A DNA stretch of 42,112 bases. Source: Pelagophyceae sp. CCMP2097 (taxonomy: Eukaryota > Sar > Pelagophyceae). The position numbers were made by a program, and so were the translations under genes. The stretch lies in the NCBI GenBank assembly GCA_026770575.1, contig MU657178.1, forward strand, positions 131,882 through 173,993, written 5' to 3'. The first letter of the stretch is position 1. Each line of letters opens with the position of its first letter. The notes beneath the pieces are model-generated. The model searched no databases. It saw only the letters and a list, made by a program, of their open reading frames with translations, and was not told the DNA's origin. This document shows positions 9,840 to 21,400 of the stretch, piece by piece.

Positions 9840-10820
9840 CGGCGCAGCTCCCTCGGCAAGGTCCGACGCGGCCGCCTTTGCGGCCCGTTCAGAGGGACCT
9901 TCCAGAAGGACCACAAAGGGGCCGCGGAGAGGGGCCCTCGAGAGAGAGATTTGTTCGACGGTTCAAAAGGGCCCCTCTGCCGTCGCACAATCCGTCGGCC
10001 ACCGTCTCGAGGGGCCGCCTCGAGCGACCTTTTCGAGGGACCGTCCGCCGTTTCGAGAAGCCTCGAGCGACCTCCCAGGGAGACCGCCTCAAAGGGCCTC
10101 GCAGAGGAGCTGCCTCGAGGGACCGTCGAAGATCGCCGTCTCGATCGTCTCGAGGGACTGTGGACAAGGGCGTCTCGAGGACCGTTTCGAGGAGCCGTCG
10201 AGTGTCTAGATGGACCATCCAGAGGAACTGTCTCGAGGGACCGTTTCTCGAGGGACCGTCTACAGAAGAAAAAAGAACCGCATCGACCCTGATCCCTCAG
10301 CCGTCGCTCGGTCCGGGTTGGCCACCGCACCGAGGAGCCGCCCAGAGGGGCGGTGGAGAGGGACCGTCCAGAAGGGCTGTTCAGAGGGACCTTCCAGAGG
10401 AACCGTCCAGCGGGCCGTCCAAAGGGGCCGTGTAGAGATAGACCTCTAACAGGGATCATCCAGAGGGGCCGTTCAAAGGGCCCGTCCAGAGATACCGTCC
10501 AGAAGCAGTCCAGAAGGACCGTTGAGAAGGGCTGTCTAGAGAAAGTTCAGAGCGGCTGTCCAGAGGGGCCGTCTCGAGGGCCCGTCCAGAGAGACCTTCA
10601 AGAGGACCGTGTAGGGAGGCCGTCCAGAGGGACCGTCCATAGGGGCTATCCAGAGGGACCTTCCAAAGGTGTCGCCGAGAGGGGCCATTCAAGGGCCCGT
10701 CCAGAGGGCCCGTCCAGAGAGACCGTCGAAAGAGACCGTCAAGAGAGACCGTCCAGAGGAGCGTCGAGGGACTATCCAGTTCCCAGAGGGGCTGTCTAGA
10801 GGGGCCGTCCAGAGTGGCAG
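9840..10820. repeat. 13-bp minisatellite tract (minus orientation)
   Basis: Degenerate head-to-tail units such as CCAGAGGGGCCGT and CGAGGGACCGTCT with a period near 13 bp, in the orientation opposite to the arrays at 11.3-13.0 and 16.7-17.4 kb. Because the unit has no stop codon in most frames, long artificial frames run through it on both strands. It lies in the proposed intron of the RAP gene at 6981-15293. Confidence 0.75.
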
Positions 10821-11050
10821 TTGAGAGCACCGCTGTGGCGGTTCGGATTTCCGGTTGCAAGGGACCGTGGGGAGCTTGCAAGGGCCTGTAAAAGAGGCCT
10901 TGCACGTGGACGTCCAAGAAGTTCCGTCCGTCCAGCTTCCCAAGGACCCGGCAAAGGACGGCCTCGAGCCTCGCACCCACGAGCCCGCACCCCATACGGC
11001 ATGAGCCCTGGCGTCGATCCAGAGCTTCTGCGCTGCCACTCGCGAGACTC

Positions 11051-11257
11051 AGGAGCAGGGACGGTGTATTCGGGTCGGGTCGGGTTGCTCAGTTTGTGCC
11101 GCACCCTCGGGTCCTGTCGAGCGACCAAACCCGCCTTTTCGGGTCGGGTTCGGGTTGTGCCACGGCCAGACCCACTCAAAGACGGGTCGGCCAACACGCG
11201 CAAACCCGGCAAACCCGACCCGCGGGTTGAAGAGCAAACCCGAACTCGTCGCTGCTC
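11051..11257 (+). mobile_element. MITE-like element with terminal inverted repeats, copy 1
   Basis: About 207 bp beginning AGGAGCAGGGACGG and ending near GTCGCTGCTC, rich in GGGTCGGGTT and AAACCCG words. Related copies lie at 13320-13492, 13635-13853 (inverted), 16608-16680 (fragment) and 35728-35916 (inverted). The ends of the better copies are inverted repeats (GGAGCAGGGAC / GTCCCTGCTCC), as expected for a small non-autonomous DNA transposon. No coding sequence inside. Confidence 0.6.
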
Positions 11258-11269
11258 TTATCTTCGGCT

Positions 11270-13040
11270 TCTCGAGGCGGCTCCTCGAGACAACTTCTGG
11301 AGACGAACCCTCGAAACGGCCCTTGGAGACGGCCACTCGAAACGGCGCCATGGGACGGCGCTTCGAGAATGCCCCTCGAGACGGCCGCTGGAGACGGCCC
11401 CTCGAGAAGGCTACTCGAGACGGCCCTTGGAGACGGACACTCGAAACGGCGCCTTGGGACGGCGCTTCGAGAAGGCCCCTCGAGACGGCCCATTTCCATA
11501 GCTATTCGAAACGGCGCCTTGAGACGGCCCATCGAGACGGTGCCTCGAAACGGCCCATTTCGATGGCCATTCGAAACGGCGCCTTGAGAACGCACCTCGA
11601 AATGGTGCCTCGAAAAGGCTCCTCTCTCCGACCCTTCGAGACGGCCCCTGGANNNNNNNNNNNNNNNNNNNNNNNNNNNNNNNNNNNNNNNNNNNNNNNN
11701 NNNNNNNNNNNNNNNNNNNNNNNNNNNNNNNNNNNNNNNNNNNNNNNNNNNNNNNNNNNNNNNNNNNNNNNNNNNNNNNNNNNNNNNNNNNNNNNNNNNN
11801 NNNNNNNNNNNNNNNNNNNNNNNNNNNNNNNNNNNNNNNNNNNNNNNNNNNNNNNNNNNNNNNNNNNNNNNNNNNNNNNNNNNNNNNNNNNNNNNNNNNN
11901 NNNNNNNNNNNNNNNNNNNNNNNNNNNNNNNNNNNNNNNNNNNNNNNNNNNNNNNNNNNNNNNNNNNNNNNNNNNNNNNNNNNNNNNNNNNNNNNNNNNN
12001 NNNNNNNNNNNNNNNNNNNNNNNNNNNNNNNNNNNNNNNNNNNNNNNNNNNNNNNNNNNNNNNNNNNNNNNNNNNNNNNNNNNNNNNNNNNNNNNNNNNN
12101 NNNNNNNNNNNNNNNNNNNNNNNNNNNNNNNNNNNNNNNNNNNNNNNNNNNNNNNNNNNNNNNNNNNNNNNNNNNNNNNNNNNNNNNNNNNNNNNNNNNN
12201 NNNNNNNNNNNNNNNNNNNNNNNNNNNNNNNNNNNNNNNNNNNNNNNNNNNNNNNNNNNNNNNNNNNNNNNNNNNNNNNNNNNNNNNNNNNNNNNNNNNN
12301 NNNNNNNNNNNNNNNNNNNNNNNNNNNNNNNNNNNNNNNNNNNNNNNNNNNNNNNNNNNNNNNNNNNNNNNNNNNNNNNNNNNNNNNNNNNNNNNNNNNN
12401 NNNNNNNNNNNNNNNNNNNNNNNNNNNNNNNNNNNNNNNNNNNNNNNNNNNNNNNNNNNNNNNNNNNNNNNNNNNNNNNNNNNNNNNNNNNNNNNNNNNN
12501 NNNNNNNNNNNNNNNNNNNNNNNNNNNNNNNNNNNNNNNNNNNNNNNNNNNNNNNNNNNNNNNNNNNNNNNNNNNNNCGGCCCATCGAGACGGTGCCTCG
12601 AAACGGTCACTCGAAACGGCGCCTTGGGACGGCGCTTCGAGAAGGCCCCTCGAGACGGCCCCTTTCGATGGCCATTCAAAACGGCGCCTTGAGACGGCCC
12701 ATCGAGACGGTGCCTCGAAACGGCCCATTTCGATGGCCATTCGAAACGGCGCCTTTAGATGACCCCTCGAGACGACCCCTCGAGACGGCTCCTGGAAATG
12801 GCGCCTTGAGAAGGCTCCCTCCGGCCCTTCGAGACGGCCCCTTGAGACGACCATTCGAAACGGCGCCTCGAAACGACTCCTTGAGACGACCATTCGAAAC
12901 GGCGCCGTAAGACGGCCCCTCGAGAGGCTCGGACGGTCTCTCGGATGCTCGGATGGTCGCTTGGACGGTCGCTTGGACGATTCCCTTCGACAGTTCCTTC
13001 GACGGTACCTCGACGGGTCCTCTGTGGCAGTCGCTTTGAT
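11270..13040. repeat. 13-bp minisatellite array (CCTCGAGACGGCC), with gap
   Basis: Nearly perfect 13-bp periodicity with consensus CCTCGAGACGGCC and variants such as CCTCGAAACGGCG and CATTTCGATGGCC. There are higher-order blocks, for example one around 11500-11600 repeated at 12660-12750. The assembly gap 11653-12577 sits inside the array, and true copy number is unknown. The unit contains the palindrome CTCGAG. Since 13 is not a multiple of 3 and no common variant makes a stop, all frames stay open; the apparent proteins are artefacts. Confidence 0.9.
11653..12577. other. Assembly gap (925 N)
   Basis: Run of N within the 13-bp minisatellite array. Length may be estimated, not measured. Confidence 0.99.
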
Positions 13041-13244
13041 AGGCGGCCCCTCGACGGTCCCTTGGAGGGTCACTCGGCTGCCGGCCCCTCGAGTGCGGCC
13101 CCTCTGCGACGTCCCCTGGACGGGCCCTCGGACGGTCGCTCGGACGGGCCCTCCATCACACCATATGGCATCCCGTGCGAGTAACGGTTAAGGGACTCCG
13201 TAGGGGCCCGAACACGCGTCTCTGACAAGGAACCCTGCGCGGGG

Positions 13245-13320
13245 GCTTGATAGGGCTCTTTAAAGAGGCCTTGCAAGTGACCGCCAAAAAGGCCTTGGAG
13301 GGGCCCGTCCGGAGAGCTTT
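13245..13320 (+). repeat. TTGCAAG/AAGAGGCC repeat family, copy 1
   Basis: Contains GGGCTCTTTAAAGAGGCC, TTGCAAGTGACCGCCAAAAAGG and GAGCTTTTCAA. The same set of words in similar order recurs at 17585-17885 and, mostly reverse-complemented, at 35935-36115; a short piece lies at 10857-10915. In two cases it borders the MITE-like element, so the two may have been copied together. Confidence 0.5.
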
Positions 13321-13492
13321 TCAATCTGTACCAAACCCTCGGGTTGCGGGTTTGTCAAACCCTTCTCGTCGGGTCGGGTTCGGGTTTTGGCCACGGCCAG
13401 ACCCGCGGGTCGACGGGTTGGCCAAAACGCACAAACCCGGCAACCCCGACCCGCGGGTTGAAGGGCAAACCCGAAGCCGTCCCTGCTCCTGG
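13320..13492 (+). mobile_element. MITE-like element, copy 2
   Basis: Same family as 11051-11257 and same orientation: GGTCGGGTTCGGGTTTTGGCC in the middle, GACCCGCGGGTTGAAGGGC near the end, and the terminal GTCCCTGCTCCTGG. The left terminal repeat is missing or degenerate. Confidence 0.6.
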
Positions 13493-14135
13493 CGAGAGCC
13501 TCGCCTCTGGCGTGGCGCCTCTAAAAGGGCCTCTCTTCTGACGTATAGCATCTGTGCTGCCGCTCGCAAGAGTCGTGCTTCTGGCGTGGAGCATCTGTGC
13601 TGCTGCTCGCGAGGGTCTCCTCTCTGGCGTATAGCCAGCAGGAGGGACGGGTTCCGGTTTGCCCTTCAATCCGCGGGTCGGGTTTGCTGGGTTTGTGCGT
13701 TTTGGCCTTCCTCGTCTTTGAGCGGGTCTGGCTGTAGCCCGAACCCGATCCCACCCCGAGAAGACGGGTTCGGTCGCTCGACAGACCCGCGACCCGAGGG
13801 TGCGGCACGAATTGAAAACCCGACCCGACCCGAATACACGTTCCCTGCTCCTGCGCTCGAGAGCCTCGGCGGTGCCGCTCGCAAGAGCCGCGCCTCTGAC
13901 GTCGTAGCCTCTGCAATGCCGCTCGCGAGGGCTTCTGGCGTCTCGAGTCTCGGCGCTGCCGCTCGAGACTCGAGCCTCTCGCGTCGATACCGAGCCTCTG
14001 CCGCCCGCGAGACTATAGCCTCTGCGACGCCGCTCGCGAGGGCCGCGCCTCTTGCATCGACCCCTCTAACGTGGAGCCTCTGTCGCTCTTGAGGGCCTCT
14101 GCCGAAAACCCGCGCCTCTCTAACGTGGAGCCTCT
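13490..14135. repeat. About 43-bp tandem array (CTCTGGCGT..GCCGCTCGCGAG)
   Basis: Units of about 43 bp, such as TCTGGCGTGGAGCATCTGTG followed by a CTGCTGCTCGCGAGGG half, repeat with substitutions. The array is interrupted at 13635-13853 by an inverted copy of the MITE-like element. A lone related unit lies at about 11020-11050, next to MITE copy 1. It lies in the proposed intron of the RAP gene. Confidence 0.6.
13635..13853 (-). mobile_element. MITE-like element, copy 3 (inverted, in 43-bp array)
   Basis: The reverse complement matches 11051-11257. Both ends are visible: CAGGAGGGACGGG on the left and TTCCCTGCTCCTG on the right. Sequence of the 43-bp array continues on each side, so it looks like an insertion into that array. 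Confidence 0.65.
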
Positions 14136-14147
14136 GTCGATATCAAC

Positions 14148-14299
14148 GTTTCCCCTTTCGCGACGCCGCTTCTGCGCCGAGGACGCTCTCCGTCGCCTGG
14201 TCGGCGAGCTGCTGGGCGAGCGTGGCGCACGTGATTTCAAAGGAACGGGAGAGAGCGCCGAGGCGGTGCAGGGCGGTGGCGTAGTGGACTGCTTCGAAG
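14148..14299 (-). CDS. Exon of RAP-family gene: N-terminal helical domain, second part
   Basis: The minus strand reads FEAVHYATALHRLGALSRSF and then a helical stretch with LAQQLADQATESVL. This matches the conserved N-terminal domain of the intact family member at 37767-40595 (VNFATSLHRLG..., HKLVDRAASSI). It follows a good acceptor (CATCTTAG at 14300). Joining it to the exon ending at 15041 restores FAQSRDA|FEAVHYAT with the same spacing as the homologue. The 3' boundary is uncertain; a GT at 14147 is one option. I infer it is spliced to the main exon at 6981-9634. Confidence 0.55.
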
Positions 14300-15040
14300 C
14301 TAAGATGGGGTTGTTGCACCTGAAACATGGGTTCACTCGGTGTTGGATATTGAGCGCGTTGAGGATTCCGTGCCGGGAAATGGGTCCGTTCGGGCGGCCC
14401 GCGCCTTTGAACCGACGCACAGAAGCGGTCCAAAGGCGCCCTGAAAAGGGACCCTACAAGGGCCCGTACCTTGGGACCTCGCAAGGGCCGCCGGTACTTT
14501 GGGACAAGGGCCCGTACTTTGGGACCTCGCAAGGAACCGTTCAAAAGACGTCGCAAGGAATCTGAACAAGGGCCGTTCGAGGAACCGTTCGAGGGACCGT
14601 GCTCGGACCCATCTCAGGGCCCGTAGAGAGGAGCCGTCTAGAGGGGGCGTAGACGTACCGTCGGCGGGCCCGTCACAAGGGGCCCTTTGAAAACCCGTAA
14701 GAAGGGACCGTTGGAGGGACCGTGCTGCGGACCGTGCACGGGATCTTGTCAGGGACCGATAGACGGGGCCTTGTCAGGGACCGTCTTCTTACGGTCCGTC
14801 TCGAGCATCCGTCGAACGGGCCCGTAGAGATGGTCCGATTCGAGCGAGCGGAGGAGCCTTTCGAGGGCCGTCCCGGGCCTGTGCTTGGGGCCTCGTCAGT
14901 GCTCCGGAGTTGGGTCCAATTTGACCAAAGGCGTCCGACACTCCGCAACGGCCGTGCAATGGGCGACCCCCTCGGTCGACCGCCCGCTCTGCACGCCGTC
15001 GGCGGAATTCCGAGTTTGCCGAAAAGGCGCTGCGTCAAAC

Positions 15041-15293
15041 GCGTCTCGACTTTGGGCAAAAATATTCAAAATGCCAACGGCATTCCCGCTCGCCAGCAGC
15101 CGCTTGTTCAAATCCGCGCCACTCCCACTCTTCGAATCCGCGCCCTGCGCCGCATGCAAACGCGGCGGAGCGCCGAGCGTCGAGGGACCGTACGTCTTCA
15201 TCGCCAAACGACGCCCCGGCACGACCGTCAACGACGGCACCGCCGCCGCACCGTCGTCGGCCTCGAGGCGCCGCGCGAGGTCGCGCTTCGTGC
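15041..15293 (-). CDS. Exon of RAP-family gene: end of RRM and start of N-terminal domain
   Basis: The minus strand encodes RRLEADDGAAAVPSLTVVPG then RRLAMKTYG, which fits the last helix and strand of an RRM, and then DLNKRLLASGNAVGILNIFA, matching LNKLLVSSGTAAEVLSLF in the intact homologue at 37767-40595. An acceptor (CCCTAG) lies at 15294 and a donor (GC^GTTTGA) at 15040. The phase fits the exon at 14299. The first half of the RRM was not found upstream, so the 5' end of the gene is missing or lies in an exon I could not recognise. Confidence 0.5.
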
Positions 15294-15492
15294 CTAGGGC
15301 GTGGTTTGATGGCGGGGTCGGAGGGCTGCTGTGCGAGGGCGTGACTCTGGCATCGCTCGAATGGCGCATCTCACCAACATCGCGTGCCGCGTCTCACGAT
15401 GCCGCGTCTCGCGATGCCACGCCCCCACCGAGTCGAGCCCCTCGCCCGCTGGCATCGTCATCGAGCCCTGCGACGGTCGACGGCTCGGGTTT

Positions 15493-18400
15493 TCACAGAC
15501 TCCAAAATCTGCGCTTCGGGTTTCCCCCGACTCGCACGGTTTTCCCAACCGGCGCCGCAGTGAAACCCGTCTGCGAGAGCCCGCGAAACTGCAGCGCCGC
15601 GCGCAGGCCGCGCGCCGGCTCCAGAGCGTATTGTGTTTCGACGGGAGCGGAGGCGGTGGTTCTTTCGTTGGCGCGTCCGTTTTTCCCCATCGGGGCCGTC
15701 GGCGTCGAGGAATCCTTGAACGCGTCTGCAGTTTGGCCCTTTGCCTTTAAAGCGAGCGTCCTGAGCTTTGCCGCGGCGCGTTTGGCGTCGTCGCGCTTGA
15801 GAGCGTCGTCGCGGCCGGCGATGACTTCAAAAAGTTGGGTCCATTGCGTTTTTTCCGCTTTCGGGGCCGCTTTCCGGCGATGCGGCACGAGGGCCGCCGC
15901 TTCGAACATGGCCGGCGACGAGACGCCGAGGAAGGAAAAGGCCCAGATCAAATCGTCGATTTCGGCCGTTTTGAAACTGGGCAGCTTCTTCAGGGCTTGT
16001 GCCGCGACGCCGTCGAACAAGGCGGTCGATTCAAGGCCCGCCGTCGCAAAGGCCCAGACCACGCTCGAAAGGTGCGACGGCTGGAACGTGGCCAGCTTCT
16101 TGAGCGACTCGGCGGCGATGGAGTCGAAGAGCGTTTTCTCAGCGGCGTTTGCCGTCGCCAAAGCCCACGCCAAGGTCGCCAACGCGCCGGCGTGGAAGTG
16201 GGCCATCTTCTCTTTGGACGATTTGGAAATTTCGGCGAACAAGGCCCGGGACTGGTCTTTTGTGAGCGCCTGGGTCTTTGCAAAAGCCCACGCCATGTTG
16301 GCGAGGGCTCGCGATTCGAACGACGCCATCTTACGCACCGCTTCGACCGCCACCGCTTCAAACAACGCCGGCGTATCCACGCCCGCGCTCGAAAACGCCC
16401 AGGCCAGGTCGGCTAAAGACTGCGCGTTAAAGGCCGCCATCTTCTTCGGGGCTTCGGCTGCGACGGCGTCGAAGAGTCGAGGTGCTGGAATTCGGGATTT
16501 GATAAAGGCCCAGACGGTGTTGGCCTACGCTCGCCCGTGCAACTCCGCCCCAAAGACCGTCGAGCACCCGACGCCATTTGGTGGCCTCTTTGCCAAGACA
16601 ACAGGGACGGTGTTTTCGATGCCTGCCGCACCGTCGGGTCGCGGCTCCCTCGAGCGACCAAACCCGACTTCAAAGGGTCACTTGAGACGGCCCCTGGAGA
16701 CGGCCATTCGAAACAGCGCCTCGAGATGGCCACTGGAGACGGCCATTCGAAACGGCGCCTCAAGATGGCCCCTCGAGACGGCCTTTCGAGACGGTGCCTT
16801 GAGACGGCCCCTCGAGACAGCACCTCGATATGGCGCCTCGGGAAGGCTCCTCTCTCCGGTCCCTCGAGACGGCCCCTCGAGACGGCTTCTCGAGACGGCT
16901 TCTCGAGACGGCCCCTCGAGACGGTGCCTCGAGACGACCCCACGAAACGGCGCCTTGAGACGGCGTGTTGAGAAGGCCCCTCGAGACGGTGCCTCGAAAC
17001 GGTCACTCGAAACGGCGCCTCGAGACGGCCCCTGGAGACGGCCCCTTTAGATGGCAATTCGAAACGGCGCTTTAAGACGGCCCCTCGAGGCGGCTCCTCG
17101 GGAAGGCCCCTCTCTTCGGCCCCTCGAGACGGCCCTTGAAGACGGCCCCTTGAGACGGGCCCTCGAGGCGGATCCTGGAGACGGACATTCTAACGGCGCC
17201 TTGAGACGGCCTCTCGTGACGGCCCCTTTCCATGGCCATTCGAAACGGCGCCTTTAGACGGCCTATCGGGATGGCCCCTCGAAATGGCGCCTCGGGATGG
17301 CCCCTCCTCTCTCTGGCCCTCGAGACGGACCCTGGAGGTGGACATTCTCAACGGCGCCCTGAGACGCCCCCTCGAGAGGCCCGGACGGTCCCTCGCATGC
17401 CCTCGCATGGTCGCTTGGGCGGTCCTTCGAACAGTTCCTTTGGACAGTTCCTTTGAGGATCCCTCGACGGGCCCTCTGTGACGGTCGCTTTGACGGTGGT
17501 TTCTCGACGATCCCTTGGAATGTCGCTCGGCTCCTCGATTGCGGCCCCTCTGCGACGCCCCCTCGACAGTCGTTCGGACGGTCACTCGGGCAGGCCCTTA
17601 AACGAGGCCTTGCAAGCGACCGTCCAAAGGCCTTGTAAGCGGCCGCAAAAGAGGCCTTAAAAGGGCCCGCCCTTGAAGCTTTTCAAGGGGCGGCCAAAGA
17701 GACCTCTGCAGAGGCCCGTCGGGAGGGCTTTTCAAGGGCCCTTCAAAGAGGCCTTGCAAGCGACCGCGCAGAGGCCTGTAATGTGGTGCCAAAAAGGCCT
17801 TGCGCGGGCCCGTCTGAAGAGCTCCTTTGGCGGTCACTTGCCCCTCGTCGCTTGCAAGGCCTCTTTCAAGGGCCCTTGAACGCCTCGAGGCAGCTTGTCG
17901 AGACGGCCCCTTTATACGGTCCCTTGTCGAGGGCGCTCTCTCGAAGGCCCCTCTCGTCTGCCCCGTCTCGACGGTCCCTGGCGCCTTTGGGACCGCGGAT
18001 ATCCAAAGGTTGGCCGACGCGGTTTCTACCAGCGCTTGCGGTGTAAACGCCCCAATCTTCTTCACCGCTTCGACCGCCACCGCCTCGAAGAGCGAGGGCG
18101 CCTCGACGCCGGCGTTGGCAAAGGCCCAGGCAGTGTTGGCCAAGGCTTGAGCAGTGAAGTTTGGAATGATCTTCAAAGCTGCGCTTGTAACCGCTTCAAA
18201 TAACGCCGGCGCCTCGACGCCCGCCGTGGAAAAGGCCCAGGCCGTGTTTGCCAGGGCTTGCGGCGTAAATGCGGCAATGTCGAGAGGGGCGGCGGTCGCG
18301 ACGGCGTTGAAAAGGAGAGGCGCCGCGTGCCCGGCTGTGGCGTAGGCCCAGACGACGTTTGCCAAGGCCTACGACGACGTTGGCGCTACGACGACGTTTG

Positions 18401-21400
18401 CGAGGACCCAACCGAGGTCTCAAGGCACCGTTCTACGGCCGCGGCGTTCAAGCACCGCAAAGTATCCACGCAATCCCTCTGCCATGCCACTTGCCGCGAT
18501 TCAAGACGCGCCTGTGGCGTGAACTCGCTCATCTTCGCCGCAGCTTCCACCGCCACCGCGTCGAACAACGCCGGCGCCGGGAGGCCCATCGTCGCAAAGG
18601 CCCAGACCGTGTTGGCTAAAGCTTGCGGCGAGAACGTGGCCATCTTGTGCACCGACTCGGTTGCGACCTAGAGTATTCTCGGCTCGAGTATTCTCGAGCC
18701 ACCTCTCGGCATCTCTCCATTGAACTCTGTCGGCGCAAGGCTCCCCTCTGGAAAGTGCCGAGAGGCGTTTCGAGCGGGTCTTAGACAAGGGACCGCGAGT
18801 CCTGCGGGATGGCCTTGCGGCGGTCGAACGAACTTGATTGCCGCCTTCTTCCGCCGACCTCCGCGTCCTCCACCCAAGGGTCCTCCACCCAAGGGTCCTC
18901 CACCCAAGGGTCCTCCACCCGAGACGCGTCCTCCGGCCGACCAAGGCGGCCTCGAGGCTATCTTGAAGACGGTCCGAGGAGGCGGCCCTCGAGACGGTCT
19001 CGAGACAAACCCAAGACGGCCTCGAGACGATCCTCGACGTCTTCGAGGCGGTCCTCACGACGGCCCTCGGGACGACGTTAAGACTGCCCTTGAGACGGTC
19101 CCGAAGACGGTTCTTGAGACGGCCCTCGAGACGGCCGCGAGGCGGGCCTCGAGACGACCCTCGAGACGGTCTTCGAGACGGTCCTCGAGACGGCCCTCGA
19201 GACGACGCTCAAGACTGCCTTTGAGACGGCCCTGAAGACGGCCGCGAGGCGGTCCTCGAGACGGCCCTCGAGGCGACTCCTCGACGGCCCCGCCTCAAGA
19301 CGAGAGACGGTCTTCGAGACGGTCTTCGAGACGGCCCTCGAGACGACGTTGAGACTGCCTTTGAGACGGTCTTGAAGATGGCCGTTGAGACGGTCCTGAA
19401 GACGGTCCTTGAGGTGGCCCTCGAGGCGGTCTCTTTGACGGCCTTTCTACGGTCTCTTTGACGGCCCCAAGGTCCTCAAGACGGCCCCAAGACGTTTTTG
19501 AGACGGCCCTTGAGACATCCCTTGAGATAAACGGCCACGAGGCGGTCTTCTTGACGGCCCCTCGACGGCCCCCGAGACGGCCTTGAGACGGCCTCAAGAC
19601 GATGCTCGAGGCGGTCCTCAAGAAGGTCCTCAAGAAGGTCTCGAGAAGGCTTCTGGCCGGCCCTCTGGACGGGGCCCTCTAGACGGATTTAAGACGGCCC
19701 CGAGACGGGGTCCGTGAGATGGCCTCGAGGCGGACCCTGGAGACGGGCTCGAGATGGGCCCGAGGCAGTCCCCGAGAGGGTCCTTTCGACGGCCCCCGGT
19801 CTCAAGTCGGACGCAAGACGGCCCTCGAGGCGACCCTCGAGATGGATGGCCTCGAGACGGTCCTGAAGAAAGGACGGCCCTCTGGTCAGTCTTCCCGGCT
19901 CCTTCAGGCGGCCCCTTCAGGCGGTCCCCGAGAGCCCCCGAGACAGTACTTGAAGACGGCTCTGAAGGCGGCCCGCTAGGCGGCCTCGAGGCGGCAATCG
20001 AGGCAGTCTTGAGATGTCCTCGAGGCGGTTTCGTCGAGACGGTCCTCAAGACGGTCTCTCGAGGCGATGGCCTCGAGACGGCCCCAGAACGGCATCAAGG
20101 CGGCCCCGGAGGCGGCCTTGTCAAATATCCGGAGATACGGTCCCAAGACGGCCTCAAGATGGCCTTTGAGACGGCCCTGGAGACGGCCCATTTAAGGCCC
20201 CACAAAAGGCCACGAGGCGGTCTTCTCGACGGCCCCTCGACGGCCCCTCGACGGCCGCAAGGAGGTCTTCGAGACGCCCTCGAGGCGGCCTTGAGACAGC
20301 CTCAAGACGATCTCCGAGGCGGTCCCCGAGAAGGTCACCCAGGGTGGATTTTAAGCAAGCAAGGTCCTCGAGGCGGTTCTCGGGACGGCCTCTGAGTGGC
20401 CCTCGAGACGGCCTCTGGACGGGGCCATCCAGACGGGATTTACGACGGCCCCGAGACGGGTTCCTTAAGACGCCTTAGGACGTCTTCGAGGCGGTCCCCG
20501 AGAAGGCCTCGAGGCGGCTCCGAGACAGTCCTCGAGTGAGTCCTCCAGACGGCCCTCGAGATGGTCTCAAGACGGACCCAAGACGGCCTCGAGGCGGCAC
20601 CCTCGATGGCCTCGGGACGGTCCTGAAGACAGGACGGCGGTCTTCCAGGCGACCTCTTTGAGGGCCCCTCGAGGCGGCCTCGAGACGGTCCCCGAGACAG
20701 TCCCTGAGGACGGCCCTGGAGACGGCCCTCGAGGCGCTCTCGAGGCGGCCCTCGAGATAGTCTTGAAATGTTCTCGAGGCGTTTTTTTCGAGACAGGCAT
20801 AAGGCGGTGACTCCAAATGGCGGCCCGAAACGGCATCTAGCTGGTGCAGCGGAGAGATCTGTTGGATTTTTGCGGTCACTTTGACTCCTTAAATGTCCCA
20901 AAGGACCCCCCCTCGAGTCCCCGCGTCTCGAAACATGCCCGCCGCGCCGATTTGCTCTCGATGAAGATTTCAAAGGGAGGCTTTCTTTCACAGAGACACT
21001 GCAAGATACGGCTTGGAACAGAATCGAAGCTTCCACTGAACCGATTTTTGCGACTCCCCAAACGACGTTTGCCAACCCGCGGCTCTCCCACTCCGCCGGC
21101 TCGCGCAGCAGCGAAGACGTGGCGCCGTGGATGAGGGCAGAGAGACCGGTTGCTGTGGCAAAGTCCGAGCTATCGTGTAACGTGCCCAGTCTATGCAAAG
21201 CCGTCGCGAAGTTGACGTGATTGAACCCGCCACCTTTCACCTCGTACAACTGCAAGACGTCGTCGGCGGACAACGCGCCAAGGAGCTTGCGGTTCAACTG
21301 TATCGCAGAGTCCTGCACTTCCTTCCCACCCGACTTCCACGCCGATTTCCCCGAGGCCGCCCCCTTCGCCTTGCCCACCGCATCCTGCAGCTGCACCGCC

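Noticed and set aside
9635..9914. N-terminal extension of the RAP frame to 9914
   Set aside because: The DNA passes into degenerate minisatellite, and homologues have an RRM and helical domain in this position, found instead at 14.1-15.3 kb.
11155..13073. Very long open frames (420-535 codons) on both strands spanning the gap
   Set aside because: They consist of translated 13-bp minisatellite and undetermined residues. The unit lacks stops in all frames, so openness carries no coding signal.
14885..17050. 721-codon plus-strand frame
   Set aside because: It is antisense to the helical-repeat exon at 15493-16524 and ends in minisatellite; the minus strand carries the recognisable repeat motifs.
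16680..17480. Short regular repeats as a CRISPR array
   Set aside because: The units are 13 bp without spacers and the context is eukaryotic and intronic.
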